Positions 16,930 to 25,635 of a stretch of 64,000 bases of DNA are shown here, in pieces. The position numbers and the translations under genes were made by a program. Position 1 is the stretch's first letter. Each line of letters begins with the position of its first letter. Under the pieces are notes generated by a model. The model made no database searches and was not told where the DNA came from. It saw nothing but the letters and a program-made list of their open reading frames with translations. Source of the DNA: Hymenobacter ruricola (GTDB taxonomy: Bacteria > Bacteroidota > Bacteroidia > Cytophagales > Hymenobacteraceae); contig NZ_JADQDM010000010.1 in the NCBI RefSeq assembly GCF_015694525.1, forward strand, positions 93,996-157,995. The letters are read 5' to 3'.

Positions 16930-18951
16930 TTAGGCGGGCAGCCGCACCACAAATTCGGTGCCCTGGCCTTCCTGGCTTTCCACCGTGAGGGTGCCGCCGT
17001 GGCCGGTGGTCACGATGTCGTGGCTCAGCGAGAGGCCCAGGCCGGTGCCTTCGCCCACCGGCTTGGTGGTGAAGAAGGGCTGGAAAATGTGGGCCTGCAC
17101 GCTCTCGCTCATGCCCGTGCCGTTGTCCCGCACCCAGATTTCGACGCCGTTGGGCACCACTTGGGTGCTCACCGTCACGGCGGGGTGGTAGGTGGAGTCG
17201 TCGCCCTGCCGCTGACGCTGCTGCACGGCGTAAAACGCGTTGGTAAACAGATTGATGAGCACTCGGCCCAAATCCTGCGGCACGGCCGGCACCAGCGGCA
17301 GCGCGTCGTCGAACTTGGTAATCAGCTCGGCGTTGAACTCCTTGTCTTTGGTGCGCAGGCCCTGGTAGGCCAGGCGAAGGCTTTCGTCCACGAGCTGGTT
17401 CAGGTCGGTGGGCACGCGCTGGCTGGTGCCGGTGCGCGAGTGCTCCAGCATGCCCTTGATGATGGACGTGGCGCGCTGGCCGTGCTGGCTGATTTGCTGC
17501 AGGTTTTGCTTCAGGCCGGCCAGGATTTCCTGCTCCAGGCCGTTGTTGCGCACCGGGTCGCGGTGCTCGCCCGTGATTTCGTCCACCAGGTCGGTGCTGA
17601 CTTCGGCAAAGTTCTTCACGAAGTTGAGCGGGTTTTGCAACTCGTGGGCAATGCCGGCCGTGAGCTCGCCCAGAAATGCCATCTTCTCGCGCTGCACCAG
17701 CTGGTCCTGCGCCGTTTTCAGCTCAGCCAATGACTGCTCCAGGGCTTCGCGGGCCCGCTGCTGCTGGCGGGCGTGGCGGGCCAGCAGCAGGGCCAGGGCC
17801 AGCAGGCCCACCACGCCCGCCAGCAGCGCATAGGTGCGGTAGCGGGCCTTGAGGCGGGCCTGGCCGGCGGCCACGTCCTGGGCGCGCTGCTGCTCGCGGT
17901 AGTTGAGGGTTTGCAGGCGCATCACCTTTTCCTGGCCAAAGAGCGTGTCCTGCATCACCAGCATCAGGCTCTGGTACTTGAGGGCGCTGTCGGCGTTGCC
18001 GCGGGCCTTGAAGTCCTTGGTCAGCAGCGTACTGGCGTTGAGCACGCCCCGCAGAAAACCGTTGGCCTGGGCCGCCTGGCAACCCAGCCGGGCGTAGTAA
18101 ATGCTGGAATCGAGCCGGCCCTGCTCCTGGTAGAGCGTGGCCAGGCCCACGTACGAAAAGTTGAGGCTGCGCAGGTGCTGCACCTGCTTCGACTCGGCGA
18201 TGCTGGCCCGGTAGAAGGCTTTGGCCTGCGCCGTGCGCCCCTGTTTGCGGGCCACGTTGCCGAGGCCGTACAAAATGTAGTTGGTGGGCGTGTGCAGGCG
18301 GCGGGCCAGGGCGTAGGCCCGCTCCTGAAAAATGCGCGACGAATCGAGCTGGTCGAACACGTCGTAGGCCAGCCCGATGTTGCTGAGCTCAATCACCACG
18401 CGGCGCTCGTCCTTCAGCTCCTCCCCTATTTTCAGGGCCCGGAAGTAGTAGGCCAGCCCCTGCCGCTGGTCGCGCAGGTACACGTAAATGATGCCGATGC
18501 TGCGCAGGTTTTGGGCGGCCAGGGCGCGGTCGTGGGTGGCTTCGGCAATGCGCAGCGACTTCTGGAACACCTCCAGCGCCCGGGCCAGGTTGCTTTCGCG
18601 CAGGGCGGCGCCCAGGCGGTTCAGGGCCTCGCCCTCGCCGTGCCGGTAATGAATGCGGCGGGCCAGCGCCAGGCCTTTGTAAGCGTACACGGCGGCCGAG
18701 TCGGTGCTTTGGGTCCAAAGCTGGTCGCTGAGCTGGCACAGCAGCATCACGCGGCTGCTGTCGGGCAGCGGGCGGGCCAGCCGGCGGCGCAGGCTGTCCA
18801 CGGCGCGGCTTTGGGCGGGCGCGGGCAGCGGGGCGCGGCCGTGCGCCGCCCCGGGCCGGGCCAGCAGCCCCAGCAGCACGGCCAGCTGCGCCAGCGGCCG
18901 GGCAACGCGAGAAAAAAGAAATAAAAACGACGGGCGCAATGGTCGGGGCAC
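16930..18951 (-). CDS. TPR-containing sensor histidine kinase (third of three)
   Basis: About 673 residues if translation starts at the GTG at 18951. An ATG at 19083 is also in frame but would add a very basic 44-residue leader in front of the apparent signal sequence (FLFLFSRVARPLAQLAVLLG). TPR-like repeats fill the periplasmic part, then one membrane span (LLAGVVGLLALALLLA), a coiled coil, the phosphorylated histidine box (GIAHELQNPLNF) and the ATPase domain with DNGTGMSE and GTGLGLSLS. The kinase core is very close in sequence to those of the two kinase genes upstream. It precedes the lone receiver by 53 bp, so phosphotransfer to that receiver is likely. Confidence 0.9.
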   Translation of the reverse strand: MPRPLRPSFLFLFSRVARPLAQLAVLLGLLARPGAAHGRAPLPAPAQSRAVDSLRRRLARPLPDSSRVMLLCQLSDQLWTQSTDSAAVYAYKGLALARRIHYRHGEGEALNRLGAALRESNLARALEVFQKSLRIAEATHDRALAAQNLRSIGIIYVYLRDQRQGLAYYFRALKIGEELKDERRVVIELSNIGLAYDVFDQLDSSRIFQERAYALARRLHTPTNYILYGLGNVARKQGRTAQAKAFYRASIAESKQVQHLRSLNFSYVGLATLYQEQGRLDSSIYYARLGCQAAQANGFLRGVLNASTLLTKDFKARGNADSALKYQSLMLVMQDTLFGQEKVMRLQTLNYREQQRAQDVAAGQARLKARYRTYALLAGVVGLLALALLLARHARQQQRAREALEQSLAELKTAQDQLVQREKMAFLGELTAGIAHELQNPLNFVKNFAEVSTDLVDEITGEHRDPVRNNGLEQEILAGLKQNLQQISQHGQRATSIIKGMLEHSRTGTSQRVPTDLNQLVDESLRLAYQGLRTKDKEFNAELITKFDDALPLVPAVPQDLGRVLINLFTNAFYAVQQRQRQGDDSTYHPAVTVSTQVVPNGVEIWVRDNGTGMSESVQAHIFQPFFTTKPVGEGTGLGLSLSHDIVTTGHGGTLTVESQEGQGTEFVVRLPA

Positions 18952-19207
18952 GAGGCCTGGAAAAAGTCGGCGTATTCCGAATCTGAGACGCGTTTGGGCT
19001 TTTGCTGGCTGGCGTTTCTTCGCCACCATTACCCGAACGCGCCGAAGCAAACGAACTAGCAGGCTGGCCATTAACCGGCCCACTCAATTAAGCGGCAAGC
19101 TACTCAGAAACTTCGTGAAATTCCCTTGCTGAGACTCGACCGTAGGCGGGCCAGCCACCCGGACGTGCTACATCCGGGGGCGGGTTCGGCCTGGCAAAAA
19201 GCGGCGG

Positions 19208-20590
19208 TCAGGCCGGCAGGCTGATGACGAACTCGGTGCCTTCGCCCTCGCGGCTTTCCACCACCAGCGTGCCGCCGTGGCCCTGGGTCACGATGTCGTA
19301 GCTCAGCGACAGGCCCAGGCCGGTGCCCTCGCCGGTGGGCTTGGTGGTGAAAAAAGGCTGGAAGATTTTGGCCTTCACGCTCTCGGGCATGCCCGTGCCG
19401 TTGTCCTGCACGCGCAGCTCCACGGCGTCGCCCACGCGGCGGGTGCTCACGCTCACGGTGGGCGCGTAGCCGGGCTCGCCGCGCTGCTGGCGCTGCTTCA
19501 CGGCATAGAAGGCGTTGGTGAGCAGGTTGAGCAGCACCCGGCCCAGGTCCTGGGCAATGACCTCGACCGGCGGCAGGTTGGGGTCGAAATCGGGCTTGAG
19601 CGTGGCGTTGAAGCTTTTGTCTTTGGCCCGCAGGCCGTGGTAGGCCAGGCGCAGGTACTCGTCGGCCAGGGCGTTGAGGTCGGTGGGCGTGCGCTCGCCG
19701 GAGCTCTGGCGCGAGTGCTCCAGCATGCCCCGCACGATGCTGGCCGCGCGCCCGCCGTGCTGGTGGATTTTCTGCAGATTTTGCTTGAGGTCGGCCAGTA
19801 GGTCGGCTTCCAGTTCCAGGTCGCGGTCGGGCTTGTCGCGCTCCTCCTCCAGCTCGGTCACCAGCTCGGTCGAAACTTCGGCGAAGTTGTTGACGAAGTT
19901 CAGCGGGTTCTGAATCTCGTGGGCAATGCCGGCGGTAAGCTCGCCCAGGCTGGCCATCTTCTCGCTCTGAATGAGCTGGGCCTGCGTGGTTTTGAGCTCG
20001 GTGAGGGCCGCGCGCAGCTCCTCGGCCTGGTGGGTGAGGGCGGCGGTGCGCTCGTTCACCAGGTGTTCGAGCTGGGCGTTCTGGGCTTCGATGAGGCGCT
20101 TGGCTTTTTCCTCTTCTTCGCGCAGCACACGCTCTTTTTCCAGGGTTTTCTTCTGGCTGCGCGCAATGATGATGAAGGTGATTAGCCAGATGCTGACGAA
20201 GACCTGCGTGGTATCGAGGGCGCTGTCGTACTGCTTGGGTACTTTGCCGGTGGGGAGTTCCAGCAGGTATTCGATGAGCCAGTAAAGGGCCAGGGGCCCC
20301 ATGGCCAGCAGCAGCGAGCGGGCGGGCCGGTAGTCGCGCACGGCCACCAGCACGGCCATCACCCCGGCCAGCACCAGCAGCCAGTACGCTTCGTCCAGGG
20401 TAGAGCTCTGAATATTGAGCACGCGGGCGCCGAGGTAGAGCAGCCCCCCCGGCACCCAAATCCAGGTCAGCCAGCGGTTCCAGCGCGGCAGGCGATGGGG
20501 CAAATCCAGAAATTTGCGCAAAGCGCTAACCACCCCGAAGGCCACCGGGGCAACGAGAAAAATATCGCCTAAATCCGAATAGTTCGCCAT
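19208..20590 (-). CDS. Membrane-integral sensor histidine kinase (second of three)
   Basis: This 460-residue protein has about five hydrophobic segments in residues 1-145, so the sensor is the membrane domain itself. A charged coiled coil follows (SQKKTLEKERVLREEEEKAK region), then the histidine box GIAHEIQNPLNFVNNF, the N-box region and DNGTGMPE, and GTGLGLSLSYD. The kinase core matches those of the neighbouring TPR kinases. A long open frame on the same strand in another register (ending at 19104) is a shadow. The 256-bp gap before the next kinase gene contains no credible ORF. Confidence 0.93.
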   Translation of the reverse strand: MANYSDLGDIFLVAPVAFGVVSALRKFLDLPHRLPRWNRWLTWIWVPGGLLYLGARVLNIQSSTLDEAYWLLVLAGVMAVLVAVRDYRPARSLLLAMGPLALYWLIEYLLELPTGKVPKQYDSALDTTQVFVSIWLITFIIIARSQKKTLEKERVLREEEEKAKRLIEAQNAQLEHLVNERTAALTHQAEELRAALTELKTTQAQLIQSEKMASLGELTAGIAHEIQNPLNFVNNFAEVSTELVTELEEERDKPDRDLELEADLLADLKQNLQKIHQHGGRAASIVRGMLEHSRQSSGERTPTDLNALADEYLRLAYHGLRAKDKSFNATLKPDFDPNLPPVEVIAQDLGRVLLNLLTNAFYAVKQRQQRGEPGYAPTVSVSTRRVGDAVELRVQDNGTGMPESVKAKIFQPFFTTKPTGEGTGLGLSLSYDIVTQGHGGTLVVESREGEGTEFVISLPA

Positions 20591-20716
20591 GAAAGAAGAT
20601 GCGGCCAGCGGCCGGAGCCCGCCCCGGCCATGTTCCCGGCAATGTTACTCAGCAATGGCCGAACCTTGGGCGCCGGCCGGTGCCAAACGCCGCCCGGCCG
20701 GGCCCAGCCGGGCACC

Positions 20717-22924
20717 CTAAGCGGGCAGGGTGATGACGAATTCGGTGCCCACGCCCACCCGACTTTCGACGGTGAGGGTGCCGCCGTGGCCTTTGGTCAC
20801 GATGTCGTGCGAGAGCGAGAGGCCCAGGCCCGTGCCCTCGTCGGCGGCCTTGGTGGTGAAGAAGGGCTCGAACACCCGGGCCTTCACGCTCTCGGGCATG
20901 CCCGTGCCGTTGTCCCGCACCCGGATTTCGACGCCGTTGGGCACGGCCCGGGTGCTCACCGTCACGGCGGGCTCGTAGGGGCCGGGGGCGGCGCGCTGGC
21001 GCTCGCGCACGGCGTGGAAAGCGTTGGTGCACAGGTTGAGCAGCACGCGGCTCAGGTCGGGCCCCACCACGGCCACCGGGGCCAGGGCGGCGGCAAAGTC
21101 CTGGCCGAGCGTGGCCCGGAAGGTTTTGTCTTGGGCGCGCAGGCCCTCGTAGGCCAGTGTCAGGGCCTCCTGAGTCAGGGCGTTGAGGTCGCAGAGGCCG
21201 CGCGGGCCGGTGCCGGCGCGGGAGTGGGCCAGCATGTCTTTGATGATGGACGAGGCCCGCTGCCCGTGCTGGCTGATTTGCTGCAGGTTTTGCTTGAGAC
21301 CGGCCAGGATTTCCTGCTCCAGGCCGGTGGCGCGGGCCGGCCCGGCGCCGTGCATGTCCTCCACGAGGTCAGTGCTGACTTCGGCAAAGTTTTTCATGAA
21401 GTTGAGCGGGTTTTGCAGCTCGTGGGCGATGCCGGCCGTGAGCTCGCCCAGAAACGCCATTTTCTCGGCCTGCACCAGCTGCGACTGCGTTTGGCGCAGC
21501 TGGTCGAGCGTGCGGCGGTTCACGCGCAGCTGGCGGTAGCTGAACGCGCCCAGCCCCGACACCAGCGCCACCGCCAGCAGGGCGCCCAGCAGCAGCCAGC
21601 CGCCGAGGCGCAGGCGTTCGGCCTGCACGGCCTGGGCCTGGCGCAGGTCGTTTATCTGGGCGTTTTTGGCTTGCTCCACCCGCTCGTTTTCGTACTGCGC
21701 CACCCGAAACGCCGCCTGCGCCGCGTCGAGGGTATCGACCAGGGCAATGTAGGCGCGGGAATAGCGCTGGGCTTCCACCAACTGGCCGCGCGCGTCGTAA
21801 AAAGCGGCCAGCTCCTGCAGGTAGCGGGGGCGTAGCTTGTCGAGCTTGGCGGCGGTGGCTTTCTGGTAGGCTCGCCGCCAATGGTGCTCGGCCTGCTGGT
21901 GGTGGCCCAGAGCGGCGTGGTAGCGGGCCCAAGTGGCATCCAGCTCAAACTCGCCCGGGCCGCCCGAAGCCGGCAAATCCAATGAGTCGTCGAGCTGCTG
22001 GGCCCGCCGGAGCAGGGGCCCGGCCGGGGCCGGCGTGCGCATCTGGAGCAGCACGGCCGCTTTTTGCACCAGGGCACAGGCGCGGTCCAACTGCCGCTCG
22101 TAGGGCTCCGCCACGTGCGCGGCCAGGGCCGAATCGGCCGAGCGCAGCGCCTCCGGGTACTGCCCCTGCTGCGCCCGCAGCCGCGACAGCGCCAGAAACG
22201 TGAACACCCGGTTGGTGCCCTGCACCCGCCGAAACTCGGGCAGGGCCTGGGCCTGGCTCAGGTACTGCACGGCCTTGGCGTGGTTGCCCCAGTCGGCGTA
22301 CAGGCCGCCGGTCACTATCAGTTCGTTGATGTGCAGCTTGCGGCTGAAGCCCAGCGCCACGTCGGCCGCCCGCAGCGTGTGGTTGATGGCCCGGTTGTAG
22401 TCGCCCACGCGGCGGTAGTACGCGCCCTGCGACACGTAGCAGGCGGCCATGTTTTCGGCCGCGCCGCGCAGCTGGTAGTAGGTCAGCTTCTGGTCGTAGT
22501 AGCGCCGGCGCTCGGCCATTTGGTTGAGGCGGTTGTAAAACGTCACCGCATCCATCAGCAGCCACGGCACGGGCCGGTCGAGGCGGTCGAACCCGCTGAT
22601 GGCGGCTTTGACGCTGTCGAGCGCGGCGGCGTCATCGCCGCGCTGCCGCAGCAGCAGGCCGGCGCGCAGCTGGCGGTAGGGGCCAGCCTGCAGGGCGGGT
22701 CGGCGCTGGTTGAGGGCCAGCAGCTGGTCGAGCAAGGGCAGGGCGGCGGCGTTGGTGGGGTGCAGGTCGAGCAGGTGCACCAGCGTGCGCAGCCGGGCCG
22801 AGTCGGCCGGCTGCCGGGACAGGGCGCGGGCCAGCGAGTCATAATCGGCGTCCCAGTAGCGCTGCTGCGCCTGCACGGCCCCGCTCAGCACCCACGCCGC
22901 CAGCACCGTAAAAATCCATTTCAT
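20717..22924 (-). CDS. TPR-containing sensor histidine kinase (first of three)
   Basis: This protein has 735 residues from the ATG at 22924, which opens a good signal peptide (MKWIFTVLAAWVLSGAVQAQ). The longer frame from 23002 adds 26 unlikely residues. Residues 25-430 are TPR-like helical repeats. A coiled coil, a membrane span (WLLLGALLAVALVSGLGAF), the histidine box GIAHELQNPLNFMKNF and the ATPase domain (DNGTGMPE, GTGLGLSLS) follow. It is read first in a leftward run of three kinases and two receiver genes. The receiver-cyclase at the end of the run is the likely output. Confidence 0.92.
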   Translation of the reverse strand: MKWIFTVLAAWVLSGAVQAQQRYWDADYDSLARALSRQPADSARLRTLVHLLDLHPTNAAALPLLDQLLALNQRRPALQAGPYRQLRAGLLLRQRGDDAAALDSVKAAISGFDRLDRPVPWLLMDAVTFYNRLNQMAERRRYYDQKLTYYQLRGAAENMAACYVSQGAYYRRVGDYNRAINHTLRAADVALGFSRKLHINELIVTGGLYADWGNHAKAVQYLSQAQALPEFRRVQGTNRVFTFLALSRLRAQQGQYPEALRSADSALAAHVAEPYERQLDRACALVQKAAVLLQMRTPAPAGPLLRRAQQLDDSLDLPASGGPGEFELDATWARYHAALGHHQQAEHHWRRAYQKATAAKLDKLRPRYLQELAAFYDARGQLVEAQRYSRAYIALVDTLDAAQAAFRVAQYENERVEQAKNAQINDLRQAQAVQAERLRLGGWLLLGALLAVALVSGLGAFSYRQLRVNRRTLDQLRQTQSQLVQAEKMAFLGELTAGIAHELQNPLNFMKNFAEVSTDLVEDMHGAGPARATGLEQEILAGLKQNLQQISQHGQRASSIIKDMLAHSRAGTGPRGLCDLNALTQEALTLAYEGLRAQDKTFRATLGQDFAAALAPVAVVGPDLSRVLLNLCTNAFHAVRERQRAAPGPYEPAVTVSTRAVPNGVEIRVRDNGTGMPESVKARVFEPFFTTKAADEGTGLGLSLSHDIVTKGHGGTLTVESRVGVGTEFVITLPA

Positions 22925-23045
22925 GAGCAGCAACCAGCATAAAGGCCGAGAGGAAAATGACGGGCAAAACCGGCCGCCGTTGCCCCGATGCCAACGGCTC
23001 AAACCCCAAAGCTACACCCAGCGGCGCCAAGCCGTGAAGGGGCCG

Positions 23046-23077
23046 CAAAGATGAAGAAATTCCGCGCATCCGCCCAA
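23046..23077 (-). promoter_or_regulatory. Possible promoter for the kinase/cyclase run
   Basis: On the minus strand, TTG, then 21 bp, then CATCTTTG, which is one mismatch from the Bacteroidota TAnnTTTG core. It lies about 120 bp before the first kinase start codon. Confidence 0.35.
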
Positions 23078-23192
23078 GCCTGGCGCCGGATTTTCAGACG
23101 CCTTCAGGGGTTGCCAGGCAATTGATTTCCGGGTCCGGCTTTTACGTAGTTGCTTTGCTTTCCCGCGGGCTACCCGGCCCCGGCCCTGCCGC

Positions 23193-23777
23193 ATGAACAC
23201 CCAGGCCGCCGAAGAATTTATCGTGAACGAGCTGCGGCGCGGCCTCTCGCCCACGCTCTACTACCACGGCCTGCACCACACCCTCGACGTGGCTCAGGTA
23301 ACCCAGGAGCTAGCCGCTGCCGAGGGCGTGACCGACCCCGAGGCGCTGGCCCTGCTGCACACCGCCGCCCTCTACCACGACGCCGGCTTTCTGACCACCT
23401 ACCAGGGGCACGAGGCGCAGGGCAGCGAGCTGGCCCGGGCCACGCTGCCCGGCTTCGGCTACACCACCGGGCAAATTGAGCAGATTTGCGCCCTGATACT
23501 GGCCACCAAATACCCGCAGGAGCCCCACGGCCACCTGGCCGAAATTATTTGCGACGCCGACCTCGACTACCTGGGCCGCGACGACTTTGAGCCTATTTCC
23601 ACCAGCCTTTTTCACGAGCTCACCGCCCGCCAGCTCATCGCCGATGAGCACGCTTGGTTTCAACTGCAGGCCGGCTTTTTGAGCAGTCACCATTTCTGGA
23701 CGCCCACCGCCATTGGCCGGCGCGCGGCGCCCAAACAGGCCCGGCTCGACCACATCCGGCACCTGCTGGCCCACTAG
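23193..23777 (+). CDS. HD-domain phosphohydrolase
   Basis: This 194-residue protein belongs to the HD metal-dependent phosphohydrolase superfamily. The visible metal ligands are H25 and H28 or H29 in YYHGLHHTLDV, the H62-D63 pair in LYHDAGF, and a later aspartate in CDADLDYLG. Such small HD proteins may act on nucleotides or other phosphate esters, but the substrate cannot be read here. The thiamine phosphate synthase-like gene starts 26 bp downstream on the same strand, so the two are probably co-transcribed. The ATG at 23193 follows a GC-rich leader. Confidence 0.88.
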   Translation: MNTQAAEEFIVNELRRGLSPTLYYHGLHHTLDVAQVTQELAAAEGVTDPEALALLHTAALYHDAGFLTTYQGHEAQGSELARATLPGFGYTTGQIEQICALILATKYPQEPHGHLAEIICDADLDYLGRDDFEPISTSLFHELTARQLIADEHAWFQLQAGFLSSHHFWTPTAIGRRAAPKQARLDHIRHLLAH

Positions 23778-23803
23778 CCCGGCGCCGCCCGGTAGCGCCC
23801 TCC

Positions 23804-24409
23804 GTGCAGCTCGTCGTCATTTCCCCGCCCCATTCGGTTGCGTTCGAAACGCAGCTGGCCACCAAAATGCTGGCCGCCGGCCTGGCCCGATTTCACGTGC
23901 GCAAGCCCGGGTGGGGCGCCGCCGAAACCGCGGCGTACGTGGCCGAAATCCCCGGCCAGTATCGTGCGCGGCTGGTGCTGCACGGGCATCATGCGCTGGT
24001 GAAAGAGTTGGCTCTGGGCGGGGCGCACCTCACGGCGGCCAGCCGGTCGGCGCACAGCTTGCCCAGGCTGCGCGCCGGCCAAACCATTTCCACCTCTTTC
24101 CACAGTCTGGCCGAAATTAAACAGCACCGGCGGCGGTACGACTACGTGTTCCTGAGCCCGATTTTCGATAGCATTAGCAAAAAAAGTTACGGGGCCGCTT
24201 TTGACTTAGGCGAGGTAGCCGCCACGCTGCAGAAGCTGCGGCAGCGCCCCGGCTACCGGCCGCAGGTGCTGGCTCTGGGCGGCATCGAATCGACCAATCT
24301 GGCCGCCGCGCAGCAGGCCGGTTTTGCGGGCGCTGCCGTGCTGGGCGCCGTGTGGCAAAGCCCCGACCCCGTGGCGGCCTTCCGGACCCTGCAATCAGTA
24401 ATCGGCTAA
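23804..24409 (+). CDS. Thiamine phosphate synthase / TenI-like protein
   Basis: This 201-residue TIM-barrel protein is read from a GTG at 23804 (VQLVVISPP). An open frame continues to a TTG at 23654, but that would overlap the HD gene. The family signs are FHVRKPGW (substrate loop), LHGHHALV, GAHLTA, FLSPIFDS and the phosphate-binding GGIESTN. It resembles the TenI branch more than canonical ThiE, and a second, clearer thiE lies in the thi operon. The last 15 bp overlap the 3' end of thiF, which is convergent. TenI relatives can be thiazole tautomerases, so this may support the ThiG product and not duplicate ThiE. Confidence 0.85.
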   Translation: MQLVVISPPHSVAFETQLATKMLAAGLARFHVRKPGWGAAETAAYVAEIPGQYRARLVLHGHHALVKELALGGAHLTAASRSAHSLPRLRAGQTISTSFHSLAEIKQHRRRYDYVFLSPIFDSISKKSYGAAFDLGEVAATLQKLRQRPGYRPQVLALGGIESTNLAAAQQAGFAGAAVLGAVWQSPDPVAAFRTLQSVIG

Positions 24410-25498
24410 GCCGTTGCGCAAGGAATACACTTCGCCAAAACCCCGCGCCAGTAGCTTCTGTGCGGCTTTTTGGCTGCGCACGCCGCTGGCGCAATGCACC
24501 ACCACCGGCACCCCGGGCGTCAGTTCCGCCAGCTTCTCGCCCAGCTGCCCCAGCGGCATCAGCCGCCCACCGATGCTGCGCCGGGCGGCCTCGCGGGGCT
24601 CGCGCACGTCCAGCAATTGCAGCGGCCGGCCGCTTTGCTGCCAGGCTTTCAGCTCGTCGGCGCTGATTTCGGGGGCCCGCTGCGGGGCGGCTTCCAGGGG
24701 CAATTCCCCGCAAAATGCGGCGTAGTCGCGAGCCAGCCCGGTGAGCTGCTGATTGGCCGCCACGGCCCGGAAACGAATGGTTTGGAAGCGCATGCCCAGC
24801 GCGTCCACCATCAGCAGGCGGCCGCTCAGCACCTCGCCCAGCTCCAGGATGATTTTCAGCGCCTCGGTGGCCTGCATGGTGCCTACCAGGCCCGGCAGCA
24901 CGCCCAACACGCCGATTTCGGCGCAGCTGGGCGCCTCGCCGGGGGCGGGCGGCTCGGGGTAGAGGCAGCGGTAGGTGGGGCCGTTCTGGTAGTTGAACAC
25001 CGACACCTGCCCTTCAAACTTAAAGATGGCACCGAACACCAGCGGCTTGCCCGTGATAACGCAGGCATCGTTCACGAGGTAGCGCGTAGCGAAATTGTCG
25101 GAGCAGTCCACCACGATATCGTAAGCCGCAAACAACTGCAGCGCATTCGCGGCGGAGAGGTGCATTTGGTGCGTGCGCAGCTCAATGAACGGGTTCTGGG
25201 CGCGCAGCTTTTCGGCGGCCGCCACGGCTTTGGGCCGGCCCACGTCGGCGGTGGCGTACAGCACCTGGCGCTGCAGGTTGGAGTCGTCCACCGTATCAAA
25301 ATCCAGCAGGCCCAGCGTGCCCACGCCGGCGGCGGCCAGGTATTGCAGCACGGGGCAGCCCAGGCCGCCGCAGCCCACCACCAGCACCCGGGCGGCCTTC
25401 ATGCGCTGCTGGCCGGCCGCGCCGATTTCGGGCAGCAGCAGGTGGCGGCTGTAGCGATTGGTTTCGGCGGGGGAAAGGGCGAGGTCGGCGGGGTACAT
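24395..25498 (-). CDS. thiF: ThiF/MoeB-type adenylyltransferase with C-terminal rhodanese domain
   Basis: This 367-residue protein activates the C-terminus of the sulfur carrier ThiS by adenylation. The start at 25498 (MYPADLALSPAETNRYSRH) fits the family; an ATG seven codons upstream is possible. The E1-like domain shows the nucleotide-binding VVGCGGLGC near residue 40, LLDFDTVDDSNLQRQ and VVDCSDNFATR. The C-terminal rhodanese domain (about 270-367) has its catalytic cysteine in VVHCASGVRS, suggesting that it also delivers the sulfur. It is the last gene of the thi operon, 137 bp after thiH with a stem-loop repeat between. Confidence 0.94.
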   Translation of the reverse strand: MYPADLALSPAETNRYSRHLLLPEIGAAGQQRMKAARVLVVGCGGLGCPVLQYLAAAGVGTLGLLDFDTVDDSNLQRQVLYATADVGRPKAVAAAEKLRAQNPFIELRTHQMHLSAANALQLFAAYDIVVDCSDNFATRYLVNDACVITGKPLVFGAIFKFEGQVSVFNYQNGPTYRCLYPEPPAPGEAPSCAEIGVLGVLPGLVGTMQATEALKIILELGEVLSGRLLMVDALGMRFQTIRFRAVAANQQLTGLARDYAAFCGELPLEAAPQRAPEISADELKAWQQSGRPLQLLDVREPREAARRSIGGRLMPLGQLGEKLAELTPGVPVVVHCASGVRSQKAAQKLLARGFGEVYSLRNGLADY

Positions 25499-25511
25499 AG
25501 TGTTAAGAATT

Positions 25512-25622
25512 GACGTCATGCAGAGCGCTGCGAAGCATCTTTACCGCCACAGGTAAACCAACCGTCAAACGAAAAGGATTAGTGGCTGCGGCAAAGATGC
25601 TTCGCTGGCGCTCTGCATAACG
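25512..25622. repeat. Stem-loop repeat (GACGTCATGCAGAGCG family) between thiH and thiF
   Basis: Arms of about 35 bp (GACGTCATGCAGAGCGCTGC and the opposing half) with a few mismatches and a loop of about 40 nt. The arms use the words CATGCAGAGCG and GAAGCATCTT, shared with the copy at 32906. Confidence 0.8.
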
Positions 25623-25635
25623 AGCTCCTGATTCA

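Noticed and set aside
19104..20459. 451-residue frame overlapping the second histidine kinase on the same strand
   Set aside because: Arg/Pro/Ala-rich out-of-register shadow of a clear kinase gene.
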